A stretch of 64,000 bases of DNA. It comes from Rhodoblastus acidophilus (GTDB lineage: Bacteria; Pseudomonadota; Alphaproteobacteria; Rhizobiales; Beijerinckiaceae). Position numbers and translations under genes: made by a program. Below are positions 47,298 through 57,019 of this stretch, in pieces. Below the pieces are notes generated by a model. It was not told where the DNA came from and did no database searches. It saw only the letters and a program-made list of their open reading frames with translations. Position 1 is the stretch's first letter. Each line of letters begins with the position of its first letter. The DNA is taken from contig NZ_FYDG01000001.1 in assembly GCF_900187365.1 (NCBI RefSeq), positions 62,001 to 126,000 of the forward strand. Direction: 5' to 3'.

Positions 47298-48551
47298 ATG
47301 AGCGAGACGATACCCCATCAATGCGACGTGCTGGTCGCCGGCGCCGGCGCCGCCGGACTCGCCGCCGCCCACGCTTTCGCCGCGCAGGGCCGCAAGGTGA
47401 TTGTGGTCGGCAAGGTCGAAACCCACCTCGCGGGGCGCACCGTCGCGCTGTTCGAGGGCAGCCTGCGGTTCTTCCGCGCGTTAAAACTTTGGAAGGCTTG
47501 CGAAAAACACGCCTCACCGATGGAGGGCATTCGCCTGATCGACGACACCGGCTCGATCTTCCCGACCCAGCCCAAGGAATTCCGCGCGCGCGAGATCGAC
47601 CTCGACGCATTCGGCCAGAACATCGAAAACAACGTCCTGGTGGCGGAACTGGCGGAAGCGGCCCGCAAACATCCGCGCATCACGCTGATCGAGGGGCTGC
47701 TCGACGGGTTCGAGCTGAACTATTCCGGCGCGCGGGCGCGGCTTGGGACCGGCGAATGGATCGACGCCAAATTCATCGTCGCCGGCGAGGGCCGCAATTC
47801 GCAGGCGCGGCAGGTCGCGGGCATCACGGTGAAAACCTGGACCTATCCGCAGGTCGCGCTTACCGTGCTGCTCAAGCACGAGAAGCCGCACCATAATATT
47901 TCGACCGAATGGCACAAGCGTTCGGGGCCCTTCACCTTCGTGCCGCTGCAGGGCCGCGAGGGCGCGCCGCACCGCTCCAGCATGGTCTGGCTGGTGGCGC
48001 CGCGCGAGGCCGTGCGGCTTCAGGCCCTGGCGCCGGAGGAGCTGGCGTCCGAAATCCAGGACCAGTCGCACGACCGTTTCGGCCACATCGAACTCGACGG
48101 CCCGGTCGGCGCCTTCCCGATGGGGGCGCTCAAGACCGACAAGGTGACGGGGCTGCGGCTGGCGCTGATCGGCGAGTCGGCGCATCTGTTCCCGCCGATC
48201 GGCGCGCAGGGGCTCAACCTCACCTTGCGCGATATCGCCAGCCTGGTCGATTGCCTGGAAAATGTCGATCTCGACGAGGCCGACGTGATTTCGCGGGCGC
48301 TGGCCTCCTATGAGCGCGACCGCGCCCGCGACATCGGCTTCCGCGTCAACGGCATCGACGTGCTCAACCGCTCGCTGCTGATTCACGCGCTGCCGGTGGA
48401 TTTCGCCCGCGCCTTCGCGCTGAATTTCTTCTCGGCCTTCGGGCCGCTGCGCCGCGCGCTGATGCGCGAGGGCGTGACGCCGCACGGGCCGACGCCGAAA
48501 CTGATGCGCCAACGGCCGCCGGTTCGGCGTCCGACGCCGGCGCAGTCCTGA
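47298..48551 (+). CDS. FAD-dependent UbiH/UbiF-like monooxygenase
   Basis: A 417-residue flavoprotein hydroxylase. The dinucleotide motif GAGAAG (GxGxxG) is at about residues 15-20; the second FAD motif is LALIGESAHLFPPIGAQGLNLTLRDIASL near residues 290-318, typical of the ubiquinone ring hydroxylases. Ubiquinone biosynthesis is the natural role, though only one such gene is seen here. The frame is open a few codons upstream, but the ATG at 47298 starts the conserved sequence. Two bases after its stop lies xthA. Confidence 0.88.
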   Translation: MSETIPHQCDVLVAGAGAAGLAAAHAFAAQGRKVIVVGKVETHLAGRTVALFEGSLRFFRALKLWKACEKHASPMEGIRLIDDTGSIFPTQPKEFRAREIDLDAFGQNIENNVLVAELAEAARKHPRITLIEGLLDGFELNYSGARARLGTGEWIDAKFIVAGEGRNSQARQVAGITVKTWTYPQVALTVLLKHEKPHHNISTEWHKRSGPFTFVPLQGREGAPHRSSMVWLVAPREAVRLQALAPEELASEIQDQSHDRFGHIELDGPVGAFPMGALKTDKVTGLRLALIGESAHLFPPIGAQGLNLTLRDIASLVDCLENVDLDEADVISRALASYERDRARDIGFRVNGIDVLNRSLLIHALPVDFARAFALNFFSAFGPLRRALMREGVTPHGPTPKLMRQRPPVRRPTPAQS

Positions 48552-48552
48552 C

Positions 48553-49332
48553 ATGCGGATCGCGACCTGGAACATCAATTCGGTCCGGCTGCGGGTCGAG
48601 CATGTGCTGGCCTATCTGCGCGACGTCGCGCCGGACGTGCTGTGCCTGCAGGAGATCAAGTGTCAGGACGAGGCGTTTCCGCGCGGCGAGTTCGAGACCG
48701 CCGGCTATAATGTCGCCGTCCACGGCCAGAAAAGCTACAACGGCGTCGCCATACTCTCCAAGGCGCCGATGGAATGGACCGCCCGGCTGCCGGGCGACGA
48801 GGCCGACGAACAGGCGCGCTACCTTGAAGCGGTGATCCCGTTTGGCGCCGGCTCGGCGCGGGTCGGCTGTCTCTATCTGCCCAACGGCAATCCGCTCGGC
48901 ACGGAGAAATATACGTACAAGCTGGCCTGGATGGACCGGCTGATTCTTCATGCGCGCGAGATGCTGAAGAATGAGGAAGTCTTTGTTCTGGCCGGCGATT
49001 ACAATGTGATCCCCGACGCGCGCGACGTTTACGATCCCGCGCTGTGGACCGGCGACGCGCTCTATGCCCTGCCGACGCGGCAAAAGTTCCGCGAGCTGCT
49101 GGCGCTCGGCTTCACCGACGCCTTGCGCGCCACCACGGACGAGGCCAAGCAATATACGTTCTGGGATTATCAGGCGGGGTGCTGGCCGAAGAATCAGGGC
49201 CTGCGCATCGACCATCTGCTGCTGTCGCCGCAAGCCGCCGATCGCCTCGTCGGCGTGAAGATCGACCGCGACATGAGGGCGAAGGACAAGCCGTCGGACC
49301 ATACGCCGGTGCGGGTGGAGTTGCGGGACTGA
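48553..49332 (+). CDS. xthA: Exodeoxyribonuclease III
   Basis: A 259-residue AP endonuclease/3'-exonuclease of base excision repair. The EEP-fold motifs are all present: TWNINSVRLR, LQEIKCQDE (metal Glu), GDYNVIPD (catalytic Asp/Asn), FWDYQAGCWPKNQGLRIDH (the Asp-His end). Length is normal. It starts one base after the UbiH-like stop, so they are co-transcribed. Confidence 0.95.
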   Translation: MRIATWNINSVRLRVEHVLAYLRDVAPDVLCLQEIKCQDEAFPRGEFETAGYNVAVHGQKSYNGVAILSKAPMEWTARLPGDEADEQARYLEAVIPFGAGSARVGCLYLPNGNPLGTEKYTYKLAWMDRLILHAREMLKNEEVFVLAGDYNVIPDARDVYDPALWTGDALYALPTRQKFRELLALGFTDALRATTDEAKQYTFWDYQAGCWPKNQGLRIDHLLLSPQAADRLVGVKIDRDMRAKDKPSDHTPVRVELRD

Positions 49333-49370
49333 ATCCCGGCGAGGCGAAAAAGGGTTGGATCGAGGTTTTC

Positions 49371-50867
49371 ATGAATCATCTATTCGACCTGATCGCCGGC
49401 AGGATTGTCGATCCCGACAAGATTTTCATCGAGACCGAGCGCGGCGAAACCATCTCCTACGGCCAAATGCTCTCGGCCAGCGCCCGCTACGCCAACGCCT
49501 TGGTCGCGGCGGGCGTGGCGCCGGGCGACCGCGTCGCCGTGCAGATGGAGAAATCGCCGGCCGTCCTGTTCATCTATCTGGCGTGCATCCGGGCCGGGGC
49601 GGTGTTCCTGCCGCTCAACACCGCCTATACGCCGCATGAGGTCGGCTATTTCCTGTCCGACGCGCGCCCAAAAGTGTTCGTGTGCGATCCCGCTGCGGCG
49701 GAGGCCCATGCGCCCGCCGCGCGCAAGGCGGGCGCGCTGGCGCTGACCCATGGCGCGGGCATGGACGGCGAGCTGTTCGAACGCGCCAAGGCCTGCGCGG
49801 ACGGCTTCGCCAATGTGGCGCGCGAAAAAGGCGATCTCGCCGCGCTGCTCTACACGTCGGGAACGACGGGGCGCTCCAAGGGCGCCATGCTCACTCATGG
49901 CAATCTGGCGTCCAATGCGCTGACTCTGGTGGATGACTGGCGCTTCACGCCCGAGGACGTGTTGATCCACGCGCTGCCCGTCTATCACACCCACGGCCTG
50001 TTCGTGGCGACGCATTGCGCGCTGCTGTCGTTCGCCCGCATGATCTTCCTGCCGAAATTTTCCGCCGAAAAGATTCTGGAGGCCCTGCCGCGCGCGACCG
50101 TGCTGATGGGCGTGCCGACTTTTTACACCCGCCTGCTGGAGCAGCCCGGTTTGACCCGCGAGGCTTGCGCGGCCATGCGGCTGTTCGTGTCCGGCTCCGC
50201 GCCGCTGCTGGCGGAAACGCATCGCGCCTTTCGGGAACGCACCGGCCACGCGATTCTCGAACGCTATGGCATGACCGAAACCAACATGAGCACGTCCAAC
50301 CCCTATGACGGCGACCGCATCGCCGGCACGGTGGGCCTGCCCCTGCCCGACGTGGAATTGCGCGTGGTCGATCCCGACACCGGCGAAGATCTCGAGGCCG
50401 GCGACATCGGCATGATCGAGGTGCGCGGGCCGAACGTGTTTCGCGGCTATTGGCAGATGCCGGACAAGACGGCGGCCGAGTTCCGCGCCGACGGCTTCTT
50501 CATCACCGGCGATCTCGGCCGCATCGACGCCAACGGCTATGTGCAGATCGTCGGGCGCGGCAAGGATTTGATCATTTCCGGCGGGCTGAACGTCTATCCC
50601 AAGGAAGTGGAAGGCGAGATCGACGCCCTGCCCGGCGTGGTCGAAAGCGCGGTGATCGGCGTGCCCGACGCCGATTTCGGCGAAGCCGTGGTGGCCGTGG
50701 TGGTGCGCGAAAAAAGGGCAACGCTGGGCGAAGACGAGATTCGCGCCGCGCTGGCGGACCGACTCGCCAAATTCAAGCAGCCCAAGCGCGTGCATTTCGT
50801 CGACGCCCTGCCCCGCAACGCCATGGGCAAGGTGCAAAAGAATATTTTACGCGACAGCTACGCCTAG
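49371..50867 (+). CDS. matB: Malonyl-CoA synthetase
   Basis: A 498-residue acyl-adenylate-forming ligase. The P-loop LLYTSGTTGRSKGAMLTH is near residue 160-177, followed by HALPVYHTHGLFVATHCALL, which is characteristic of MatB, then GMTETNMSTSNPYDGDRIAGTVG and the C-terminal KDLIISGGLNVYPKEVE and PRNAMGKVQKN with the catalytic lysine. It makes malonyl-CoA from malonate, CoA and ATP. No matA or transporter adjoins it. Four-base convergent overlap with the epimerase gene. Confidence 0.9.
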   Translation: MNHLFDLIAGRIVDPDKIFIETERGETISYGQMLSASARYANALVAAGVAPGDRVAVQMEKSPAVLFIYLACIRAGAVFLPLNTAYTPHEVGYFLSDARPKVFVCDPAAAEAHAPAARKAGALALTHGAGMDGELFERAKACADGFANVAREKGDLAALLYTSGTTGRSKGAMLTHGNLASNALTLVDDWRFTPEDVLIHALPVYHTHGLFVATHCALLSFARMIFLPKFSAEKILEALPRATVLMGVPTFYTRLLEQPGLTREACAAMRLFVSGSAPLLAETHRAFRERTGHAILERYGMTETNMSTSNPYDGDRIAGTVGLPLPDVELRVVDPDTGEDLEAGDIGMIEVRGPNVFRGYWQMPDKTAAEFRADGFFITGDLGRIDANGYVQIVGRGKDLIISGGLNVYPKEVEGEIDALPGVVESAVIGVPDADFGEAVVAVVVREKRATLGEDEIRAALADRLAKFKQPKRVHFVDALPRNAMGKVQKNILRDSYA

Positions 50868-51730
50868 AGCTTGAGCGTGACGTCCATCATGAAGCGGCGC
50901 TGTTCGCCCGGCGCCAGCACGACCACGCCGGGACGCTCGGAAAAGTCGCCGTCATAGCCGACCGGCGCGGCGAAACCCTGCCACGGCTCCAGACACAGAT
51001 AGGGCGCGCCCGGCTTGGTCCAGAGCGCGAAATGCGGCAGGCCGGGGAAGGACACCGCGACTTCCGGCCCGCCGGGCGGGCCGAACGCCACGCGGCGGCT
51101 GTCGAGCTTGTCGAAGATAAGCGCGCCCGCGTCGAACAGGCCGGGCTTCAGCGCCAGCGTTCCGCTCGCGGCGGGGTTGGGAAATTCGCGCGGGTCGATC
51201 AGGCCATCGGCGAGGCGGCGGATCGGCGCCGGCTCCGGCCGCTCGAACCGGACCTCATGCGCGCCCTTGCCGCCCGGCAGCGGCCAGCGGAACGCCGGAT
51301 GGAAGCCGAACGCGCACGGCAGCGGCTTTGCGTCTTCATTGACCACCGTGGCGACCACGTTCAGCGTGGCGGCGTCCAGCGCATAGGCGAGATCGAGGCG
51401 GAAGGCGAAGGGGTAGCCGCGCCGGGTGTTTTCGCTGTCAGCGAGCCGCAACAGCGCGCGCTGCGGGGCGGCTTCGACCACATCGAACAGCGAGCGCCGC
51501 GCGAAACCGTGCTGCGGCAAGTCGTAAGCCTCGCCCTCGACGCGGATGCGGTCGCCGGTCGCGCGCCCCACCATCGGAAACAGAAGCGGCGAACGGCCGT
51601 TCCACCAGACGGGATCGCCGTCATGCAGCCAGTCGGCGCCGGTCGCGTCCTGCAGGCGCACCAGTTCGGCGCCGAGCGGGGCGATCTCGGCGCGCAGGAC
51701 GTCATTGCTGAGGATGAGGTTGCTGTTCAT
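50864..51730 (-). CDS. Aldose 1-epimerase family protein
   Basis: A 288-residue galactose-mutarotase-fold protein. DNDVLRAEIAPLGAELVRLQDATGADWLHDGDP-like start (split here for length) marks the family; the catalytic His is in AFGFHPAFRWPLPGG and the Glu near the C-terminus in YLCLEPWQGFAAPVG. The YeaD/LacX-like branch is likely. It overlaps the upstream antiporter gene by 29 bases on the same strand. Confidence 0.87.
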   Translation of the reverse strand: MNSNLILSNDVLRAEIAPLGAELVRLQDATGADWLHDGDPVWWNGRSPLLFPMVGRATGDRIRVEGEAYDLPQHGFARRSLFDVVEAAPQRALLRLADSENTRRGYPFAFRLDLAYALDAATLNVVATVVNEDAKPLPCAFGFHPAFRWPLPGGKGAHEVRFERPEPAPIRRLADGLIDPREFPNPAASGTLALKPGLFDAGALIFDKLDSRRVAFGPPGGPEVAVSFPGLPHFALWTKPGAPYLCLEPWQGFAAPVGYDGDFSERPGVVVLAPGEQRRFMMDVTLKL

Positions 51731-52931
51731 GGCGCGCTCCCAGGAAGCCCAGCTTGCGCAGCACGGGCGGCATGGTCAACCCCTGAACGACGATCGAGAA
51801 GGCGACGCAGAAGAAAGTCACCAGCACGATCTCGTCGCGCAGCGGCACGCGGCTCGGCAGCGACAGCACCAGCGCCAGCGCCAGCGCGCCGCGCAAGCCG
51901 CCCCACCACAAAACGAACTGCTCGCCCTGCGAGATCCGCCAGCGCGAGCGCGAGAACAGCGCCGCCAGCGGATAGACGGAGACGGCGCGGGCCGCGAGCG
52001 TGATGGCGAGGACGCCGGCGTAGACCTTCCAGGAATGTTGCTCGTAGGGGGAGGCCGCGACCCGCGCCCCGATCAGCAGGAAAACCAGCGAATTGGCCAG
52101 GAAGGCCGCGAAATCCCAGAAGTCGATCAGGAACTCCCGGCCCTTTTCGGTGAGGAAATCGCCCCTTTGCTCGGTCGGGCGGTAATTGCCGATGATCAGG
52201 CCGGCGGTGACCGTGGCCAGCACGCCGGAATCATGGAAATGCTCCGCCAGCAGGAACGAGCCGAAGGCGCCGATGGCGGTGAGCGTCAACTCGACCAGAT
52301 GTTCCGTGGTGCCGCGCGCGGCCAGGATCACCGCGAAGCCGAACCCCGCGCCGATCAGGGCGCCGCCGCCGACGATCCGCACCAGCTCCCACAACATATG
52401 CGCCCCGGTCAGGCGCCCGCCCGCGAGCGCGAAGGCCAGCGCCAGCGCGAACAGCACCGCCGCGGCGGCGTCGTTGAGCAGGCTTTCGGACTCCACCAGC
52501 AGGCGCAGGCGGCCATGCACGCCATTGTCCTTGAACATGGCGATGATGGCGACGGGATCGGTGGCGGAGATCAGCGCGGCGAACACCAGCGCCGAGGCGA
52601 CGGGCCAATCCATCAGCCAGACCAGCGCGACGGCGACGACGGCCATGGCCGCGACGGTTCCGAGCACCGCCAGCGACAGCACCGGCGCCAGATCGCGTTT
52701 CAAATCCTTCCAGCGCAGCGTCAGCGACGCTTCGAACAGCAAGGGCGGAAGAATGAGATAGTAAAGCAATTCCGACGTCAGCGGCGGCAGGCGCCGGGCG
52801 CCCGACCAGGCCAGAAGGCCGCCGACCAGAACAAGCCCGATCGTATAGGGCAGACGCAGCCGGCGCGCGAGCATGGCGACCAGCATGGCGATGGCCAACA
52901 CGCCCATGACTTGTTGCAGTGTTTCGCTCAT
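51702..52931 (-). CDS. CPA1-family Na+/H+ antiporter
   Basis: A 409-residue membrane protein with about 12 helices. FAALISATDPVAIIAMFKD and LVESESLLNDAAAAVLFALAL contain the ND pair and conserved acidic residues of CPA1 exchangers. LRGALALALVLSLPS near the C-terminus matches the conserved arginine helix. I use the ATG at 52929-52931; the next gene overlaps its end by 29 bases. It likely exports Na+ in exchange for H+. Confidence 0.9.
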   Translation of the reverse strand: MSETLQQVMGVLAIAMLVAMLARRLRLPYTIGLVLVGGLLAWSGARRLPPLTSELLYYLILPPLLFEASLTLRWKDLKRDLAPVLSLAVLGTVAAMAVVAVALVWLMDWPVASALVFAALISATDPVAIIAMFKDNGVHGRLRLLVESESLLNDAAAAVLFALALAFALAGGRLTGAHMLWELVRIVGGGALIGAGFGFAVILAARGTTEHLVELTLTAIGAFGSFLLAEHFHDSGVLATVTAGLIIGNYRPTEQRGDFLTEKGREFLIDFWDFAAFLANSLVFLLIGARVAASPYEQHSWKVYAGVLAITLAARAVSVYPLAALFSRSRWRISQGEQFVLWWGGLRGALALALVLSLPSRVPLRDEIVLVTFFCVAFSIVVQGLTMPPVLRKLGFLGARHEQQPHPQQ

Positions 52932-53009
52932 GCGCGCCTTTTCGCACGCCAGAGCGCCGATCTCAATGTCGTCGGCCAAGCTTTCCGATCGAATTTGCCG
53001 TCTCTTCTG

Positions 53010-53037
53010 TTGTCCTCTCTTGTCTTGTCCTCTCTTG
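53010..53037. repeat. 13-bp direct repeat with 15-bp period
   Basis: TTGTCCTCTCTTG occurs at 53010-53022 and at 53025-53037, and a degenerate half copy precedes it. It lies in the promoter region between the antiporter and the GntP-type permease genes. Confidence 0.75.
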
Positions 53038-53132
53038 GTCGCATCCGCGATGCGGCGTTTTTGCGTTAACGTCGTTGCAAGTAACGAAAAATGCGCGCCC
53101 CAGCGTCAGGGGCGCGCGCGGGGAGGAAATCC

Positions 53133-54524
53133 ATGAGCTTTGCGGTCGCCGTCGCGGCGCTGATCTTTTTGATGTTCGTCGCCTATCGCGGCTTTTCCGT
53201 CATCCTGTTCGCGCCGGTGGCGGCCATGGCCGCCGTGCTGCTGACCGATCCGGCCGCCGTGCCCTCGGCCTTTTCCGGCGTGTTCATGGAGCGCATGGTC
53301 GGGTTCATCCGCGATTATTTCCCGGTGTTCCTGCTGGGGGCGGTGTTCGGCAAGCTGATCGAGATTTCCGGCTTTTCCAAAAGCATCGTCTCGGCGGTGA
53401 CAACGCTGCTCGGCCCGAAATTCACCATCGCCTCGATCGTGCTGGTCGGCGCCATCCTCACTTATGGCGGCGTGTCGCTGTTCGTGGTGGTGTTCGCGGT
53501 CTATCCGTTCGCGGCGGAAATGTTTCGCCAGCACAATATTCCCAAGCGGCTGATTCCCGGAACCATCGCGCTCGGCGCTTTCTCGTTCACCATGGATTCG
53601 CTGCCGGGCACGCCGCAGATCCAGAACATCATCCCGACCACCTATTTCAAGACCGACGGCTTCGCCGCGCCCGTGCTCGGCTCGCTCGGCGGCCTGTTCA
53701 TCTTCCTGGTCGGCATGGCCTATCTCGAATGGCGGCGCCACGCCGCGCTCAAGGCGGGCGAAGGCTATGGCGAGGGCCATGTCAACGAGCCGCCGCCCCT
53801 GGCGCATGAGAAGCTGGCGCCGGCCTGGCTGGCGCTGCTGCCGCTGGTTCTGGTGTTCGGCCTCAACAAGCTGTTCACCAATCTGATCGCGGCGCATTAC
53901 GGCAAGAGCTACGAACTGAAACTGGCCGCCATGGCCAAGCCGGTGACGGTGGCGGTGGACAAGCTGACGGCGGTCTGGGCGGTGGAGGGCGCGCTGATCG
54001 TCGGCATCCTCGCTGTGGTGGCGCTCGGCTGGCGGCAGGCGTCCAAGGGCTTCGCCGAGGGCGGCAAGGCCGCCGTGTCCGGCGCCCTGCTCGCCTCGAT
54101 GAACACGGCCTCGGAATATGGCTTCGGCGCGGTGATCGCCACGCTGCCCGGCTTTCTGGTCATCCGCGACGCGCTGGCCTCGATCCCCAATCCGCTGGTC
54201 AATGAAGCCGTGACGGTGACGGCGCTGGCGGGGATCACCGGCTCGGCCTCGGGCGGCATGTCGATCGCGCTGGCCGCGATGGCGGACCAATTCGTCGCGA
54301 GCGCCAACGCCGCCGGGATTCCTTTGGAGGTGCTGCACCGCGTCGCCGCGATGGCGTCGGGCGGCATGGACACCCTGCCCCACAATGGCGCGGTGATCAC
54401 CCTGCTGGCGGTCACCGGCCTCACCCATCGCCACAGCTACAAGGATATTTTCGCCGTCACCTGCATCAAGACCGCCGCCGTCTTCGTGGTGATCGCGCTG
54501 TACTATGCGACGGGTCTGGTATGA
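53133..54524 (+). CDS. GntP-family permease
   Basis: A 463-residue carrier with about 12 predicted helices of the gluconate:H+ symporter family. GAFSFTMDSLPGTPQIQN near residues 149-166 and MASGGMDTLPHNGAVITLL near the end are motifs of the branch that includes hydroxybutyrate and citrate-type permeases. AGGAAAT precedes the ATG. The substrate is not fixed; an organic acid such as 3-hydroxybutyrate is plausible. Confidence 0.87.
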   Translation: MSFAVAVAALIFLMFVAYRGFSVILFAPVAAMAAVLLTDPAAVPSAFSGVFMERMVGFIRDYFPVFLLGAVFGKLIEISGFSKSIVSAVTTLLGPKFTIASIVLVGAILTYGGVSLFVVVFAVYPFAAEMFRQHNIPKRLIPGTIALGAFSFTMDSLPGTPQIQNIIPTTYFKTDGFAAPVLGSLGGLFIFLVGMAYLEWRRHAALKAGEGYGEGHVNEPPPLAHEKLAPAWLALLPLVLVFGLNKLFTNLIAAHYGKSYELKLAAMAKPVTVAVDKLTAVWAVEGALIVGILAVVALGWRQASKGFAEGGKAAVSGALLASMNTASEYGFGAVIATLPGFLVIRDALASIPNPLVNEAVTVTALAGITGSASGGMSIALAAMADQFVASANAAGIPLEVLHRVAAMASGGMDTLPHNGAVITLLAVTGLTHRHSYKDIFAVTCIKTAAVFVVIALYYATGLV

Positions 54525-54686
54525 GACCATAAAAATTTGATTCGAAGCCATAAAACAGGATTTTGCCCCCCGGCCCCAAGCCCCGCGAAAGCCTCCGATC
54601 CGAACAAGGGCGCGGCGATGACGCCCGCGCCATGCTTCGCGCCCGCCCCCAGGGCGGCGCGGGCGGCGCGTATCTGGAGACTGCGC

Positions 54687-55508
54687 ATGCGGATGAAGAT
54701 TTATCGTTGCAACCACGTCGCCCCCGAGCGCCCCGATGTCGGGCCGATATTCAAAACATTGATTTCCGGCCTGCCCTCCTGCGCGCAGGGGACGTATGAA
54801 GGCGACCTCGATGGCGTCAACATCGCCAACCAGAACACGCATTCGGAAATGCGCCATCAATTCTACGTCTGGAAGAACCGTCTGGCCGATTACGATTACA
54901 TCGGCTTCGAGCATTACCGCCGCGCGTTCTTCATCGACCCGCTGCCGGACGCGGTGGTGAAGGCGCGCTATCCCGGCGTCCACATGTTGCGCAAGGCGTT
55001 CACCGCCCGGCCGAACAGCCACAATATTCTCGCGGAAAAAACCCTGTTCGACGAATATATGGACATGCGGGCGGCGTTTTCCGAAGAAAACAACGCCGCC
55101 ATTCAGGACTGGATCGGCCATCACGACATCATCGTCCAGCGCGCCCACCCCGATCCGCTCGACGCGCAATGGCGGCAGCATTTCGGCATGAACGTGCTGT
55201 GGAGCCATTTGCTCATCGCCGCCAAGAAGACCAGCTTCTTCGCCAGCCGGGGCGCGACGCCGGAAACGTCGATGCTTGGCACTTACTGCAACATGTACAT
55301 CATGCGCGCGGATCTGTTCGACGAATACATGCAGTTCTGGTCGGAGGCCATGGCCTATCTCGACGCCAAGGTCGAGCCGGGCCAGCGCATCCTCGGCCAT
55401 TTCGCCGAGCGCCTGTTCAGCATGTATCTGTATCAAAAACAGATCGAAACGCCGCTGCTGTCGGTGCGGCGGCTGCCGTTCCTCATCTGCAATCAGAAAA
55501 TCGCGTGA
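54687..55508 (+). CDS. DUF4422 putative glycosyltransferase-like protein
   Basis: A 273-residue cytosolic protein. ADYDYIGFEHYRRAFF (about 71-86) is the DUF4422 signature, which occurs in capsule and LPS gene clusters as a presumed glycosyltransferase. Acidic residues in LDGVNIANQNTHSEMRH precede it. The frame is open 50 codons upstream, but CTGGAGA before the ATG at 54687 marks the start. No other polysaccharide gene lies near, so it is isolated. Confidence 0.75.
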   Translation: MRMKIYRCNHVAPERPDVGPIFKTLISGLPSCAQGTYEGDLDGVNIANQNTHSEMRHQFYVWKNRLADYDYIGFEHYRRAFFIDPLPDAVVKARYPGVHMLRKAFTARPNSHNILAEKTLFDEYMDMRAAFSEENNAAIQDWIGHHDIIVQRAHPDPLDAQWRQHFGMNVLWSHLLIAAKKTSFFASRGATPETSMLGTYCNMYIMRADLFDEYMQFWSEAMAYLDAKVEPGQRILGHFAERLFSMYLYQKQIETPLLSVRRLPFLICNQKIA

Positions 55509-55514
55509 AGCCCA

Positions 55515-55614
55515 GGCGAAGGCTCACGCCTTCGCCTATCTTCCCACGACAAACGCGGCGAAGGCCCCAGCCTTCGCCCATCTTCCCACGACGAGCGCGG
55601 CGAAGGCCCCAGCC
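55515..55614. repeat. 42-bp tandem repeat with hairpins
   Basis: Two near-identical 42-base units (55531-55572 and 55573-55614; only three or so differences) follow a partial copy at 55515-55530. Each contains GCGAAGGC-N4-GCCTTCGC, a perfect stem, and CATCTTCCCACGAC. The array lies between the convergent DUF4422 and DUF2252 genes and probably forms a set of terminators. Confidence 0.85.
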
Positions 55615-55620
55615 TTCGCT

Positions 55621-56955
55621 TCAGGCCCCCGCAACCAGCGCGGCGTGGTCGGCGGCGTTGCGCTTGGCGTAGGAGAGCGCGAAATCGGCGATCGCCTCGT
55701 CGAACGCCTCGCTGTCGCCCATATAGCCGGCGAGCACGGCCGGATCGGCGGAGCGGGCATGGGCGCGCGCCAGCGTGCGGCCGCACAGCCGGGCGTAGTC
55801 GCGCAGGCCTTCGGTCTCCTCGATCTCGCTGACCGAGCCGAGCCGGCGATTCTTCAACATGCGCACGTAATAGTCGCGGCCCGCCGCGTCGTGATCGGTC
55901 CAGCCGAGAAAAATGTCGCTGGCCGCCTGCATCATGCGCTGGCCCTCGACCACCCGCCGCCCTTGCGGGCCGGCATAGGCCAGCTTGGGGTCGAGCGCCT
56001 CCAGCACGGACGGCGCGGCCTCCTTGACCTGCAGGAACAGCGGTTCGCCGTCGCCGCTCTCGAACAGGCCGACATAACAGAAGGTTCCGACCGAGCCGAC
56101 GCCCACCGCCTTGAACACGCAATCCTTGAGCGCGTAACGGTCGAACAGGGCGCGCCGCTCCGGGGTCAGCGCGGCGACATAACGCGCGAAGGCGCCTTTT
56201 GGCTCGAACGCCCGGCCGGCCTCGCTGTCCGGCGTGAAATGGAACAGGCGCGGCGGCTTGTCGACGATGCCCCGCCCGTCGGCCCGCGCCAGCTTGGGGA
56301 AATTGTCGTCGCGGTCAAGGCCCGCGCCGCGCGCGCGGTCGATCACCACTTCCAGCTTGCGGCGCAGGTCGTGGTTCTTGAATTTCTCGGTTTCGCTCTC
56401 GAGATCGACGCGGCTGTGCCAGACTTCGAGCGGCGTCAGATGCGACAGGCCGATGATGCGCTTGCGATAGGCCTTGACCACGGCCGCCGCGATGTCGCGG
56501 CGTTGCGCCTTGTCGGCGCCGTCGGCCTCCGCCGCCACGGCGAAGCTGAGCGCCAGCCGCTTCAGATCGACGGTGAAATCGACGCCCGGCAGGGTTTCGT
56601 CGAAATCATTGATGTCGAACAGAATATTGTCTTCGGGCGTGACGAAGGCGCCGAAATTCATCAGGTGGCAATCGCCGCAGGCCTGCACCGGAATCCCGGC
56701 CATGGCCTGATATTGCAGATCGTGCGCCATCACGGCGGCGGCGCCGCGCAGATAGGCGAAGGGATCGGCGGTCATCAACTGCCGGCGCAGCCCGACCAGC
56801 GAGGACAGCCGGCGCGCGTTCTGCGCGTCGAGCAGAAGGTTGGCGTCGCGCTGGGCCGGCCCGAGCAATTGGGCGTGCAGGGCGCGCGGCGTGCGCTTGC
56901 GCAGGGCCTTGCCGGCGGCGAACCGCGCCGCGCGCGGCTGGTCGGCTGTGATCAT
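55621..56955 (-). CDS. DUF2252 family protein
   Basis: A 444-residue protein. GIPVQACGDCHLMNFGAFVTPEDNILFDINDFDETLPGVDFTVDLKRLA (given here in parts: GDCHLMNFG, FDINDFDE, WDLKRL-like) is the kinase-like catalytic core of DUF2252, which resembles aminoglycoside phosphotransferases; Asp residues in FDINDFDE would bind metal. The ATG at 56953-56955 has GGGAGAG upstream. Function is not established. Confidence 0.82.
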   Translation of the reverse strand: MITADQPRAARFAAGKALRKRTPRALHAQLLGPAQRDANLLLDAQNARRLSSLVGLRRQLMTADPFAYLRGAAAVMAHDLQYQAMAGIPVQACGDCHLMNFGAFVTPEDNILFDINDFDETLPGVDFTVDLKRLALSFAVAAEADGADKAQRRDIAAAVVKAYRKRIIGLSHLTPLEVWHSRVDLESETEKFKNHDLRRKLEVVIDRARGAGLDRDDNFPKLARADGRGIVDKPPRLFHFTPDSEAGRAFEPKGAFARYVAALTPERRALFDRYALKDCVFKAVGVGSVGTFCYVGLFESGDGEPLFLQVKEAAPSVLEALDPKLAYAGPQGRRVVEGQRMMQAASDIFLGWTDHDAAGRDYYVRMLKNRRLGSVSEIEETEGLRDYARLCGRTLARAHARSADPAVLAGYMGDSEAFDEAIADFALSYAKRNAADHAALVAGA

Positions 56956-57019
56956 GGCGCTCTCCCGTGCGATATTTTTCGGCGACATTACCCCGCTGCG
57001 CGGCGGACGCAAGCAAAGT

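Noticed and set aside
53106-55436. A 776-codon open frame antisense to the GntP permease and DUF4422 genes
   Set aside because: The plus-strand genes have conserved family motifs and ribosome sites; the antisense product is low-complexity and Arg/His-rich.
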